DNA of 64,000 nucleotides. Origin: Rhizobium leguminosarum (GTDB taxonomy: Bacteria > Pseudomonadota > Alphaproteobacteria > Rhizobiales > Rhizobiaceae). The position numbers were made by a program, and so were the translations under genes. Where the stretch lies: contig NZ_MZMU01000001.1 of assembly GCF_004123835.1 (NCBI RefSeq), positions 124,001 through 188,000 on the forward strand. Reading direction: 5' to 3'. Below the pieces are notes generated by a model. It did not search any database and had not been told where the DNA came from. It worked only from the letters and a program-made list of their open reading frames with translations. Positions 9,422-17,303 of this stretch are shown piece by piece; within the stretch, counting starts at the first letter, position 1, and each line of letters starts with the position of its first letter.

Positions 9422-10078
9422 TCAGTCCTCGCCGTCCCAGATCAGCACCCGGATCGGTGTCGGATCGAAACCGTTGCAGGGATTGTTGATCTGCGGGCAA
9501 TTGGAGATGACGCAAAGCACGTCCATCTCCGCCACCAGCTCGACATAGTCACCAGGCGCGGAAATGCCGTCGACGATCGTCATCTCGCCATTCGGCTTGA
9601 TCGGCACGTTCATGAAGAAATTGATGTTCGGCACGATGTCGCGCTTGCTCATGCCGTGTTTTGTCACCTCGATCACGAAATTGTCGCGGCAGGCATGCAG
9701 GTATTTCGTGCCGTGACCGAAACGCACCGTGTTGCTTTCGCAGGAGCAGGCGCCGGCGGATGTATCGTGCCGGCCGCAGCTGTCGGCCGTCATGACCAGC
9801 ATGACGTTGCCTTCGTTCGAGATGATCTTCGTGCCAGTGCCGATATAGGCGCCACCCTGCGCCCGCATCGTATCCTGGTTGGAATACCGCTCGTTAAAAT
9901 CATCGGCGCGATAAAACAGCGTATCGATCGCCTGCTGGCCATAGCTGTCTTCGATGCGGATGGTCTGGCCCTTGCGCACGATGCCGGACCACGGCGCTTC
10001 GGCCGGGATGAAATGATCCTGCGCGGCGTTTTCGACGCTGCGCGAAGCTGAAGTCTTGATGAAATCGGTCATTGTCAT
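9422..10078 (-). CDS. DUF1989 protein, probable carboxyguanidine deiminase subunit (short)
   Basis: A 218-residue DUF1989 protein, annotated in the past as urea carboxylase-associated protein. With its tandem paralogue at 10085-10906 it should form carboxyguanidine deiminase (CgdAB), which converts carboxyguanidine to allophanate between the carboxylase and allophanate hydrolase. Cys/His-rich stretches (TADSCGRHDTSAGACSC, near residues 100-116) and NCPQINNPCNGFDPTPIRV near the C-terminus are shared with the paralogue and probably bind metal or substrate. I cannot tell from sequence alone which gene is cgdA and which cgdB. It lies 3 bp upstream of the carboxylase gene. Confidence 0.88.
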   Translation of the reverse strand: MTMTDFIKTSASRSVENAAQDHFIPAEAPWSGIVRKGQTIRIEDSYGQQAIDTLFYRADDFNERYSNQDTMRAQGGAYIGTGTKIISNEGNVMLVMTADSCGRHDTSAGACSCESNTVRFGHGTKYLHACRDNFVIEVTKHGMSKRDIVPNINFFMNVPIKPNGEMTIVDGISAPGDYVELVAEMDVLCVISNCPQINNPCNGFDPTPIRVLIWDGED

Positions 10079-10084
10079 CCTCCC

Positions 10085-10906
10085 TCAGGCCAGCATCGAG
10101 GCGTTGTTCTCAAAGCCGCGAAGGGCTTCGGCGGTTGCCGTGCGCGAGAGGTCGTCGGCGGCAGCCGCGGCTGCCCGAAAGCGCGTGACGATCACCGGCT
10201 TCGGCGCATAGACAGGGTCGGGGTCGAGTGGATGCGGGCAATTGGAGAAGCCGACGATCATGTCCATCTCGGCGCGCAGCTCGGCATAATCGCCGCTATT
10301 GGAAAGCTTGCCGCGCCAGTGAAAGCCGCCGTCATCATCGACGCGGACGGGGGAAAAGAGATTGAGAATCCCAGGAATATCGCGTCGTTCGAAACCAAGC
10401 TTACCGGCGACGAGCACGAGATTGTCGCGGGTGTTGCGGGTCTTGACGCCAGGATATTTTGCGGCGTTGGAGGCTGCCGTCGAGCCGCCCATCAGGCAGT
10501 CATGGGCGCCGGAACTGTCCTCGATCAACGAAAACATCACCCGACCCATATCCGAGAAGATGACGCGGCCCCTGCCGAGGGCCGTCGTCCACTGCACCTT
10601 GACCGTATCGACGAGATTGAGCCGTTCGCTGGTGTCAGTGGCGTTCCAGGCGACGAGCGCCACGGTCGATCCGCCTTCGCCCTGGTCGATGCGGAGCACC
10701 TCGCCGCGCTTCAGCGCGGTCGACCAGTACCAGCTGCCGGGAATGGTCTCCTGATGGATGATCGCAGCCGCATCGATTGCGGGAGCGGGCAGGGGGCTTG
10801 GCGCCGGCAAGGCCTTCGGCGCAAATTCAAGCCCCTTCTTCTGATGTTCCTCATAACGCTGCCGGTTGGCTGATATCTCTTCGGGTGAACGTCTGACATG
10901 CATCAT
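10085..10906 (-). CDS. DUF1989 protein, probable carboxyguanidine deiminase subunit (long)
   Basis: A 273-residue paralogue of the next gene, with an extra N-terminal segment of about 60 residues. It has the matching elements DSSGAHDCLMGGSTAASNA and FSNCPHPLDPDPVYAPKPV. It is the second predicted subunit of carboxyguanidine deiminase. The start at 10906 is supported by AGGAGA six bases upstream and by the ATGA overlap with the ATPase gene. Cytoplasmic; no signal peptide or membrane segment. Established work links such pairs to guanidine rather than urea use; activity here is inferred from that family knowledge and the riboswitch. Confidence 0.87.
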   Translation of the reverse strand: MMHVRRSPEEISANRQRYEEHQKKGLEFAPKALPAPSPLPAPAIDAAAIIHQETIPGSWYWSTALKRGEVLRIDQGEGGSTVALVAWNATDTSERLNLVDTVKVQWTTALGRGRVIFSDMGRVMFSLIEDSSGAHDCLMGGSTAASNAAKYPGVKTRNTRDNLVLVAGKLGFERRDIPGILNLFSPVRVDDDGGFHWRGKLSNSGDYAELRAEMDMIVGFSNCPHPLDPDPVYAPKPVIVTRFRAAAAAADDLSRTATAEALRGFENNASMLA

Positions 10907-11733
10907 GGCTTTTCTCCTGACGGACTGGAAGCCGGGTCGTCCCGGCGAAGGCCCAGAGAAATGACCGGGCCGTCCCGGTCGGGGCTGAAGATGGTGGGCG
11001 CGCCGGCAAGCCTAGGGGGCCAGATCGAAATATCCTTGGTGATCGTCGCGCCGTAGCGCTCCTTCTCCTCCGGGCGGTCGCGCCGGCGCTCGAAGGCGAC
11101 GACGCGCGTCGCCAGCGTGAAGGCCTCGCGCATGTCGTGCGTCACCATGACGACGGTCATCTGCGTTTCGTGCCAGAGCCGCTTCATCAAAGTATGGATC
11201 TCGGCGCGGATGCCAGGATCGAGCGCCCCGAAGGGCTCGTCGAGCAGCAGCACCTTCGGCTTCATGATCAGCGCCTGCGCCAGCGCCAGGCGCTGCTGCA
11301 TACCGCCGGAAAGCTGCGCCGGATATTTGTCCTCAGCCCCGGAAAGGCCGACTTCGGCAATCAGCCGCCGCGCCTCGTCGACCGCGTTGCGCCGGGCGGC
11401 GCCGAAGAGCTTGGCCTTATAGCGGGAAGCGGATAATTCCCGCCCGAGCAGCACATTGCCGAGCACGGTCAGGTGCGGGAAGACGGAATAGCGCTGGAAG
11501 ACGACGCCGCGATCCGGCCCCGGCTCCTGCGGCAGCGCTTGCCCGTCGAGCAGGATCGTGCCTCGCGTCGGCCGCTCCTGGCCAAGCAGCATGCGCAGGA
11601 ACGTCGACTTGCCGCAGCCGGACGGACCGACAAGGGCGACAAAGGCGCGTGAGGCGACGGTCAGCGACACGTCCTCAAGCACGATCTGGTCGCCATACTC
11701 TTTCCAGACCTTTTCGATCACCAGTTCGCTCAT
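10903..11733 (-). CDS. ABC transporter ATPase, guanidine-associated importer (SsuB/TauB-like)
   Basis: A 276-residue nucleotide-binding subunit with Walker [10 protein letters not shown] (about 36-44), signature LSGGMQQRLALAQAL and Walker B VLLLDEPFGALDP. It belongs to the nitrate/sulfonate/taurine ATPase group. After the ABC core there is a tail of about 45 residues (from about 230) that may contact substrate-use proteins. It energises the permease at 11730-12548 with the binding protein at 12614-13687. Genes overlap by 4 bp on both sides, so the operon is tightly coupled. Importers of this type under guanidine-I riboswitches are thought to carry guanidine or a derivative. Confidence 0.92.
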   Translation of the reverse strand: MSELVIEKVWKEYGDQIVLEDVSLTVASRAFVALVGPSGCGKSTFLRMLLGQERPTRGTILLDGQALPQEPGPDRGVVFQRYSVFPHLTVLGNVLLGRELSASRYKAKLFGAARRNAVDEARRLIAEVGLSGAEDKYPAQLSGGMQQRLALAQALIMKPKVLLLDEPFGALDPGIRAEIHTLMKRLWHETQMTVVMVTHDMREAFTLATRVVAFERRRDRPEEKERYGATITKDISIWPPRLAGAPTIFSPDRDGPVISLGLRRDDPASSPSGEKP

Positions 11734-12548
11734 GCCTGCTTCTCCAGCTCCGACCAGGGGAAGACGGCGATGCGGATGCGATCGAGGATATAATTCATGA
11801 TCACGGCGAGCAGCGTGATCCAGACGACATAGGGAAAGATGACGTCCATCGAGAGATAGCGGCGGACGAGGAAAATGCGGTAGCCGAGGCCGGAATCCGA
11901 CGAGATCGCTTCGGCGGCGATCAGGAACAGCCAGGCCGGACCGAGCTGAAGCCGGAGGCAGGTGATCAGTCGCGGCAGGATCTGCGGCAGCACGACGCGA
12001 AGGCCGATCTGCCAGGAGGAGCCGCCGAGCGTTTCAGCCTTGACGATCTGCTCGCGCGGTAGTTCCAGCGCCTTCAGCGCAAGGTCGCGGATCATCGTCG
12101 GCGCAACGCCGATGACGATGAGCGCGATCTTCGAGGCTTCGCCAAGCCCCATGACGATGAAGAGGATCGGCAGCAGCGCCAGCGGCGGCACCATTGAGAT
12201 AACGGCGACGAAAGGGGAGAGCAGGGCTCTCAGATAAGGCAACATGCCGATCAGCATGCCGATGACGAGCGCGGTGATCGTGGAGATGCCGAGGCCGGCA
12301 AACAGGCGGACCAGGCTCGCTCCGGTATCGGACCAGAGCAGGTATTGCCCGGTGCGCGGATCGGCGATGAAGGCCAAGCGATCGATCGCATCGGCAAAGC
12401 CGGCAAGACCGGGCAGCAGCTTGTCGTTGGCGTTTTCCGCCAGCCGTGCTGCCGAGCCGAATGTGTAGGCAACGATCAGCAGCACGAAGGGCAGCAGCGT
12501 CAAGGCAAGCTGCGCCCCCCGGCTCGGCCTCGTGTTGATCCAGCGCAT
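11730..12548 (-). CDS. ABC transporter permease, guanidine-associated importer (SsuC/TauC-like)
   Basis: A 272-residue inner-membrane protein. There is an N-terminal anchor (about residues 12-32), a periplasmic stretch of about 45 residues, and then a five- to six-helix core with the BPD permease coupling loop (EAS..., ALELPREQIVKAETLGGSSWQIGLRVVLPQ). It belongs to the sulfonate/nitrate/taurine importer family. The stop overlaps the ATPase start by 4 bp. A hairpin lies between it and the binding-protein gene. The probable substrate, guanidine or a guanidino compound, is inferred from the operon. Confidence 0.91.
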   Translation of the reverse strand: MRWINTRPSRGAQLALTLLPFVLLIVAYTFGSAARLAENANDKLLPGLAGFADAIDRLAFIADPRTGQYLLWSDTGASLVRLFAGLGISTITALVIGMLIGMLPYLRALLSPFVAVISMVPPLALLPILFIVMGLGEASKIALIVIGVAPTMIRDLALKALELPREQIVKAETLGGSSWQIGLRVVLPQILPRLITCLRLQLGPAWLFLIAAEAISSDSGLGYRIFLVRRYLSMDVIFPYVVWITLLAVIMNYILDRIRIAVFPWSELEKQA

Positions 12549-12575
12549 GAGGAAAGCTCCGCTGATGGAGATTGG

Positions 12576-12599
12576 GCGGCGCGGTCAAAACCGCACCGC
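12576..12599 (-). other. Hairpin between binding-protein and permease genes
   Basis: GCGGCGCGGT (12576-12585) faces ACCGCACCGC (12590-12599), a 10-bp stem with one mismatch and a 4-base loop. It falls directly after the binding-protein gene and lacks a U-run. It may stabilise the upstream mRNA so that binding protein exceeds permease. Similar hairpins follow four other binding-protein genes in this window. Confidence 0.5.
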
Positions 12600-12613
12600 T
12601 GCTTGGACATCGC

Positions 12614-13687
12614 TTAGAGCGAACCGTCGGCGGCCGCCTTCATGTAGGTCTCGGTGAAGCGCAGCTTGACGTTGCCACTATCGCCGAGGATCTTGCCATC
12701 CGGCATTTCGATGCCGATAACGTCGGCCGACGGCGCGCCATTGCCGAGCAGACCCTTTTCGAACAGGAAGTTGCGGACGAGATCCATTGTCTTTGGCAGG
12801 CTGCCCGACGCGGTAAAATCAACGGCATCGGCCGGCTTGGCAAACAGCTTGGTTGCGGCAAGCTGGGATTCGAAACCCTTGAGATCGGTGCCCGATGCCT
12901 GGCCCATCGCCTCGCGCGCGGCCTTGCCTTCGGCGCTGTCGGCAATCAGGAGTGCCGCGGTCTCATACCAGATGCCGGCGAGTGCCTTGCCGAAATTCGG
13001 ATTGTCCTTCAGCACGCCAGTGTTGGCGACCATCAGGTCGATGATCTCGCCCGGCACTTGCGAGCTGTCGAAGACCTTCTTGGCCGTGGGGTCCTCGAGG
13101 ATGGTCGAGACCAGCGGGTTCCAGGTGACGACTGCGGTCACGTCAGCCGTCTTGTAGGCTGCGACCATGTCCGCATCGGAGGTGTTGACCACCTTCACGT
13201 CGCGCTCGGTCATCTTGATGCTTTCGAGCGCGCGGGCCAGCAGATAGTGCGAGACGGAAAATTCGACGAGATTGACGTTCTGTCCCTTGATGTCGGCAAG
13301 GCTCGCCTTGTCCTTGAGAATGACGGCATCATTGCCGTTCGAGAAGTCGCCGACGATGACGGCTGTCGTATCGACGCCGCCGGCAGCCGGGATCGACAGG
13401 CCGTCCATATTGGTCAGCGTCACGGCATCGAAGGCGCCGGCGGTATACTGGTTCATCGATTCGACATAGTCGTTGAACTGGGTCACCTCGATCTTGATGC
13501 CGTATTTGTCGGCCCATTTCTTGACGATGCCGTGATCGGCAGCGTAACCCCAGGGCATCCAGCCGACATAGATCGACCAGGCGACCTTGAAATCGGTCTT
13601 CTGTTCGGCCTTGGCGATGGAGCCGAGCCCGAGCGCCAGGGACGCCGTCAGGGCGGTCATCGATAGAATCTTCGAAAAAGTCTGCAT
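12614..13687 (-). CDS. ABC transporter substrate-binding protein, guanidine-associated (SsuA/NrtA-like)
   Basis: A 357-residue periplasmic protein. A Sec signal peptide (MQTFSKILSMTALTASLALG) ends at about AKAEQ, followed by the NMT1/SsuA-like fold (KVAWSIYVGWMPWGYA). It delivers substrate to the permease and ATPase downstream. The start at 13687 is chosen for the AGGGGA site six bases upstream and because it begins the signal peptide. It is the first gene after the guanidine-I riboswitch leader, so guanidine should induce it. Two tryptophans in the predicted pocket region (WSIYVGWMPW) are in keeping with cation binding, but this is only suggestive. Confidence 0.93.
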   Translation of the reverse strand: MQTFSKILSMTALTASLALGLGSIAKAEQKTDFKVAWSIYVGWMPWGYAADHGIVKKWADKYGIKIEVTQFNDYVESMNQYTAGAFDAVTLTNMDGLSIPAAGGVDTTAVIVGDFSNGNDAVILKDKASLADIKGQNVNLVEFSVSHYLLARALESIKMTERDVKVVNTSDADMVAAYKTADVTAVVTWNPLVSTILEDPTAKKVFDSSQVPGEIIDLMVANTGVLKDNPNFGKALAGIWYETAALLIADSAEGKAAREAMGQASGTDLKGFESQLAATKLFAKPADAVDFTASGSLPKTMDLVRNFLFEKGLLGNGAPSADVIGIEMPDGKILGDSGNVKLRFTETYMKAAADGSL

Positions 13688-13710
13688 TGAAATTCCCCTT
13701 TTGCTTTTCT

Positions 13711-13751
13711 TCAAAAGGGATCGGCAATGACCATCGTGCCGCCAATCCCTT
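13711..13751 (-). terminator. Intrinsic terminator, expression platform of the guanidine-I riboswitch
   Basis: On the minus strand AAGGGATTGGC (13751-13741) pairs with GCCGATCCCTT (13725-13715) through 11 bp with one G-U, followed by TTTTGA. Its 5' arm overlaps the last bases of the aptamer's closing helix (CCAAG near 13752-13748). Folding of the ligand-bound aptamer should therefore compete with the terminator and allow read-through into the importer gene. The ribosome-binding site lies just beyond it. Confidence 0.8.
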
Positions 13752-13868
13752 GGCTTACGAGGTCTCCCGGGCTTTTGTCCCGCCGTGCACCCGGCGGGAT
13801 GTCTCCCCTACCGGTGGCAGCTCTCGGACCAGCCACGCCTTGCGACGCCGGAACCCTAGCCACCAACT
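13748..13868 (-). promoter_or_regulatory. Guanidine-I riboswitch (ykkC)
   Basis: Read on the minus strand, the leader holds the conserved ykkC blocks in order: CTAGGGTTCCG (13859-13849), GGCTGGTCCGAGAG (about 13833-13820), a variable GC-rich hairpin (CCCGCCGGGTGCACGGCGGG) and GGACAAAAGCCCGGGAGA (13780-13763). TTGG near 13866 can pair with CCAA near 13750 to close P1. These invariant blocks are diagnostic for the guanidine-I aptamer, which binds free guanidinium. It sits directly upstream of the importer/deiminase/carboxylase operon and fixes the operon's substrate as guanidine rather than urea. Confidence 0.97.
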
Positions 13869-13882
13869 CTGCAATTATCGAA

Positions 13883-13968
13883 GCAAAGTGTGTGCCAAAT
13901 TATAAATCATTGATTTCGTTGAGAGGGCGATGGCATCAATTCTCTTGAGGATGTATAGTGCATGCACT
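13883..13968 (-). promoter_or_regulatory. Guanidine operon promoter region with shared operator sites
   Basis: On the minus strand a TATAAT (13904-13899) is followed at once by GGCACACACTTTGC (13896-13883), which would overlap the transcription start. It differs at only two positions from the site at 2888-2901 before the BMP operon. Further upstream is the perfect 12-bp palindrome AGTGCATGCACT (13957-13968), with the same core as the repeats at 2877 and 2957. No convincing -35 box is present, which would fit an activated or repressor-tuned promoter. This suggests transcriptional control in addition to the riboswitch. Confidence 0.55.
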
Positions 13969-14074
13969 TGCCCAGAAAATGTGCGCATTCTGCCGCCACC
14001 TTAGGCGCTGGTTCTTTTTTTTTGCCCCGTTTAAAAACAAGCAGCAGGCAGAGGACGCAGACGCCGAATTGCGG

Positions 14075-14992
14075 CTAGTTCCGGAAGGTGCCGGAAGGGA
14101 TCGTCGTTACCAGCCTGATATCGCGGCGGAAATTCGACGGCGACATGCCAGCGATGTGGCGGAAGGATTTGTTGAAGGCGCTGATCGAGCCGAAGCCGCT
14201 GTCCATCGCCACCTGCAGCACGTTGGCGCCTTCGCTCATCAGCATCGCCTGGGCGCGCGACAGCCGTAGCAGCGTCACATATTTGCTGAGCGTCATGCCA
14301 GTCGATCGCTTGAACAGGTTCATCGCATATTTCGGGTGCAGGTCGGCTGCGCGGGCGATATCGACCGAATCGATGTCGTGCAGGAAATTGGCGGCGATGA
14401 AATCGCACATGCGCGCGACGCTGCGCGAGGAATGCGGATGCGGGTGATCCCCTTCGAGATTGACGATCGCCTGCGACGTCATCGAATAGGGTTCGAGCGC
14501 GATCCGCTCGATGCGCAGCAGCAGCTCGTCGACGGCGTGCTGGGCCTTGGCGGGATCGCCGGAATTGGCATAGCGGAACCAGCGGGTAAAGTTCTCGTTG
14601 TCGGCGGCATCCGTTGCCGAGGTCACCAGCGTCTCACCCTTCATCAGCCGGCTGGAAACACCGATCGGCAGGCGCAACCGGAAGAAATAGACGAGTGGCA
14701 GATGGGCGCCGGCATAGAGCGAATCGTCTGAGGATTCGTCCATCTGGTGCGGCTGACCACCCCAGAAGAGGCACATTTCGCCGGCGTTCAGCCGGAATTC
14801 GTGATCGCTCATCCGGTAATGCACAGTGCCGCGCATCACATAGTTGACCTCGACCTGCGCGTGCCAGTGCGGCATGGCCATGACGGGCGGATGGGCATGA
14901 AACATCTGCAGCGCCGTTGGCAATCCCTCGATGCTGCTCGCGCCGGGCTGATAGATTGCACGTGTGCCGACCTTACTTTCCGCCAAATTCAT
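14075..14992 (-). CDS. AraC family transcriptional regulator with cupin sensor domain
   Basis: A 305-residue regulator. Residues about 30-140 form an AraC-type cupin (HWHAQVEVNYVMRGTVHY, typical metal- or sugar-binding beta barrel). About 195-300 is the double helix-turn-helix (IDSVDIARAADLHPKYAMNLFKRSTG... and NVLQVAMDSGFGSISAFNKSFRHIAGMSPSNFR). It is divergent from the carbohydrate importer at 15079, from which it is separated by 86 bp, and it probably activates that operon in response to its sugar. The layout resembles melibiose/alpha-galactoside regulators. The ligand is not identified. Confidence 0.92.
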   Translation of the reverse strand: MNLAESKVGTRAIYQPGASSIEGLPTALQMFHAHPPVMAMPHWHAQVEVNYVMRGTVHYRMSDHEFRLNAGEMCLFWGGQPHQMDESSDDSLYAGAHLPLVYFFRLRLPIGVSSRLMKGETLVTSATDAADNENFTRWFRYANSGDPAKAQHAVDELLLRIERIALEPYSMTSQAIVNLEGDHPHPHSSRSVARMCDFIAANFLHDIDSVDIARAADLHPKYAMNLFKRSTGMTLSKYVTLLRLSRAQAMLMSEGANVLQVAMDSGFGSISAFNKSFRHIAGMSPSNFRRDIRLVTTIPSGTFRN

Positions 14993-15078
14993 ATTCCCTT
15001 TTTAGGAGACACCCGCTCCCTTGCAGATAGTCTAACCGCGTTCGTGAAAGATCGGCAATTGAAAAGGGAGGATTTTCA

Positions 15079-16353
15079 ATGCGCTTCAAACTTCTCGCTG
15101 CGACCGCAGCTGTCGCAGTGCTTGCTTCCGGCTCCGCATTCGCGCAGTCGGCCAATCTCACCATCTGGAGCTGGAATGTCGCCGCGTCGGCATTGAAATC
15201 CACGCTTCCAGGCTTCAACAAACAGTTTCCCGATATCAAGATCACCGTCGAGGACCTCGGCAACGCCCAGGTCTTCGATAAGACGCTCGCGGCCTGCGCC
15301 GCCGGCGGCGACGGCTTGCCCGACATCGTCAGCATCGAGAATTTCGAAGCTGAAATCTTCTGGAGCCGTTTTCCCGATTGCTTCGCCAATCTGAAGGAGC
15401 TCGGTTATACGCCTGAGATCCAGGCGAAATTCCCCGAATTCAAGCGCACCGAGCTTGAAGTCGGCGACGTCGCCTATGCCATGCCATGGGATTCCGGTCC
15501 TGTCGCCGTCTTCTACCGCCGCGATCTCTACGAAAAGGCCGGCGTCGATCCGAGCACCATCAGCACCTGGGATGATTTTATTGCCGCCGGCAAGAAGATT
15601 TCCGCCGCCAACCCCGGCGTCGTCATGGCGCAGGCGGACTTCAATGGCGATAGCGAATGGTTTCGCATGATCGCCAACGAACAGGGCTGCGGCTATTACT
15701 CGAGCGACGGCCAGTCCATCACCATCAACCAGCCGGCCTGCGTCTCCTCGCTGCAAAAGGTGAAGGAAATGAAGGATGCCGGCACGCTGACGGCAGCCAA
15801 TTGGGACGAAAAGATCCAGGCCAATACCGCCGGAAAGGCCGCGAGCCAACTGTATGGCGGCTGGTACGAGGGCACCGTTCGCTCGACCTCGCCCGATCTT
15901 AAGGGCAAGTGGGGCGTCTACAAGATGCCGAGCCTGACGGCCGATGGCCCGCATGCCGCCAATCTCGGCGGTTCGTCGCTCGCTATTTCGGCGACCTCCG
16001 CGAATAAGGAAGCAGCCTGGAAATTCGTCAACTACGCCCTCGGCACGAACGAGGGCCAGGTTACGATGCTGAAGGAATTCGGTCTGGTGCCATCGTTGCT
16101 CTCGGCCGTACAAGATCCCTTTGTCAACGAAGCGCAGCCCTATTGGGGCGGTCAGAAGGTCTGGGCCGATATCCTCGCGACGCTGCCGAAGATCGTGCCG
16201 AGCCGCGGCACCGCCTTCCAGAGCGATGCCGAAGCCATCTTCAAGGCGACGCAGACGAAGTTCTTCTCCGGCGGCTATCCCGATGCGAAGGCGGCTCTCG
16301 ACGATGCCGCCAACCAGATCGCTTCGGCGACCGGCCTTCCGATCGCGCAGTGA
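15079..16353 (+). CDS. Carbohydrate ABC transporter substrate-binding protein (family 1)
   Basis: A 424-residue periplasmic binding protein with a clear Sec signal peptide (cleavage near SAFAQ, residue 22). The type 1 extracellular solute-binding fold has ANLTIWSWNVAASALKSTLP at the mature end and SIENFEAEIFWSRFPDCFANL as sugar-pocket context. AAGGGAGGA precedes the ATG. It is the first gene of the operon 15079-21274, with two permeases, a UgpC-like ATPase and a fused oxidoreductase. The set resembles LacEFGK-type importers of rhizobia and agrobacteria, but no beta-galactosidase is present, so lactose is not shown. Induction by the divergent AraC protein is likely. Confidence 0.93.
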   Translation: MRFKLLAATAAVAVLASGSAFAQSANLTIWSWNVAASALKSTLPGFNKQFPDIKITVEDLGNAQVFDKTLAACAAGGDGLPDIVSIENFEAEIFWSRFPDCFANLKELGYTPEIQAKFPEFKRTELEVGDVAYAMPWDSGPVAVFYRRDLYEKAGVDPSTISTWDDFIAAGKKISAANPGVVMAQADFNGDSEWFRMIANEQGCGYYSSDGQSITINQPACVSSLQKVKEMKDAGTLTAANWDEKIQANTAGKAASQLYGGWYEGTVRSTSPDLKGKWGVYKMPSLTADGPHAANLGGSSLAISATSANKEAAWKFVNYALGTNEGQVTMLKEFGLVPSLLSAVQDPFVNEAQPYWGGQKVWADILATLPKIVPSRGTAFQSDAEAIFKATQTKFFSGGYPDAKAALDDAANQIASATGLPIAQ

Positions 16354-16361
16354 ATGACGAT

Positions 16362-16386
16362 GCCGGGCGCGCTTGACGCGCCCGGC
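16362..16386 (+). other. Hairpin after the binding-protein gene
   Basis: GCCGGGCGCG (16362-16371) and CGCGCCCGGC (16377-16386) make a perfect 10-bp stem with a 5-base loop, nine bases after the binding-protein stop codon and before the first permease. There is no T-run, so partial termination is unlikely to be strong; mRNA 3'-end protection is the more probable role. Confidence 0.6.
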
Positions 16387-16442
16387 TCTCCGTCCGCCGC
16401 AAGGCGGTTGGTCATTCGTTGGTTTTGTGAGGAGGAGGCTCG

Positions 16443-17303
16443 ATGCCATTCAGAACCCGGAGCGCCTATGCGTTCCTCGCCCCATATCTGCTGGTCTTTG
16501 CCACCTTCTGGGTCTGGCCGATCATCAATTCGTTCCTGATTTCCTTTCAGAACACCCGCATCAACCCGTGGAAATATAGTTTCCAGGCCAATTGGGGCCG
16601 GCTCTTCTACGACCCGGCCTTTTACAATGCCCTCTACAACACGCTGATCATCCTGGTGATCCAGGTGCCCGTCATGATCGCGCTTGCGACCGTTATGGCC
16701 GTAATGCTCAATTCGCCGCTGCTGAAAGCGCGCCCGCTCTTCCGCTTCGCCTTCTTTGCCCCTGTCGTCGTCGGTGAAGTCGCCTATGCCGCGGTGTTTC
16801 GGCTGATGTTCAGCCTCGATTTCGGCATCATCAACAAGCTGATCTCGGCCGTCGGTCTCAGCCCGGTCTCCTGGTTCGACAATGCGAATGCCGCTATGGC
16901 GCTGATCATCCTCGCCGTCACATGGCGCTGGGCCGGCTACAACGCCATCATCATCCTCGCCGGCCTGCAGTCGATTCCCGATGATGTCTACGAGGCAGCG
17001 ACCCTCGACCGGGTGAGCAAGGTCCAGCAATTCTTTCATATCACCCTGCCGCTCCTGAAACCGATCATCCTCTTCTGCGTGGTTCTTTCGGTGATCGGCA
17101 CCATGCAGCTCTTCACCGAGCCTTTCCTGATCACCAATCGCGGCGGTCCCGGCGGCGGCACCGAGACGCTCGGCCTGCTGCTTTATCGCCAGGGCTTCAC
17201 CTCGCTGAATTTCGGCTATGCCTCGGCGATCGCCTATACGATGGCTGCCCTTGCCGTGGCGATCTCGCTTCTCAATCTCTGGGTCGGGAGGGATCCGAAA
17301 TGA
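16443..17303 (+). CDS. Carbohydrate ABC transporter permease (MalF/LacF type)
   Basis: A 286-residue inner-membrane protein with six predicted membrane segments, the first at about residues 12-34. The BPD permease coupling loop is EAATLDRVSKVQQFFHITLPLLKP (about 183-206). GAGGAGGAGG precedes the ATG. It forms the membrane channel with the next permease, whose start overlaps its stop by 4 bp. The FLITNRGGPGGGTETLGLLLYRQGF stretch before the last helices is characteristic of sugar importers of this class. Confidence 0.93.
   Translation: MPFRTRSAYAFLAPYLLVFATFWVWPIINSFLISFQNTRINPWKYSFQANWGRLFYDPAFYNALYNTLIILVIQVPVMIALATVMAVMLNSPLLKARPLFRFAFFAPVVVGEVAYAAVFRLMFSLDFGIINKLISAVGLSPVSWFDNANAAMALIILAVTWRWAGYNAIIILAGLQSIPDDVYEAATLDRVSKVQQFFHITLPLLKPIILFCVVLSVIGTMQLFTEPFLITNRGGPGGGTETLGLLLYRQGFTSLNFGYASAIAYTMAALAVAISLLNLWVGRDPK

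Noticed and set aside
5876..10051. A long open frame on the plus strand, antisense to the guanidine carboxylase and its neighbour
   Set aside because: It is composed of residues typical of GC-skewed antisense reading, has no recognisable domain, and the opposite strand encodes a well-conserved enzyme throughout.
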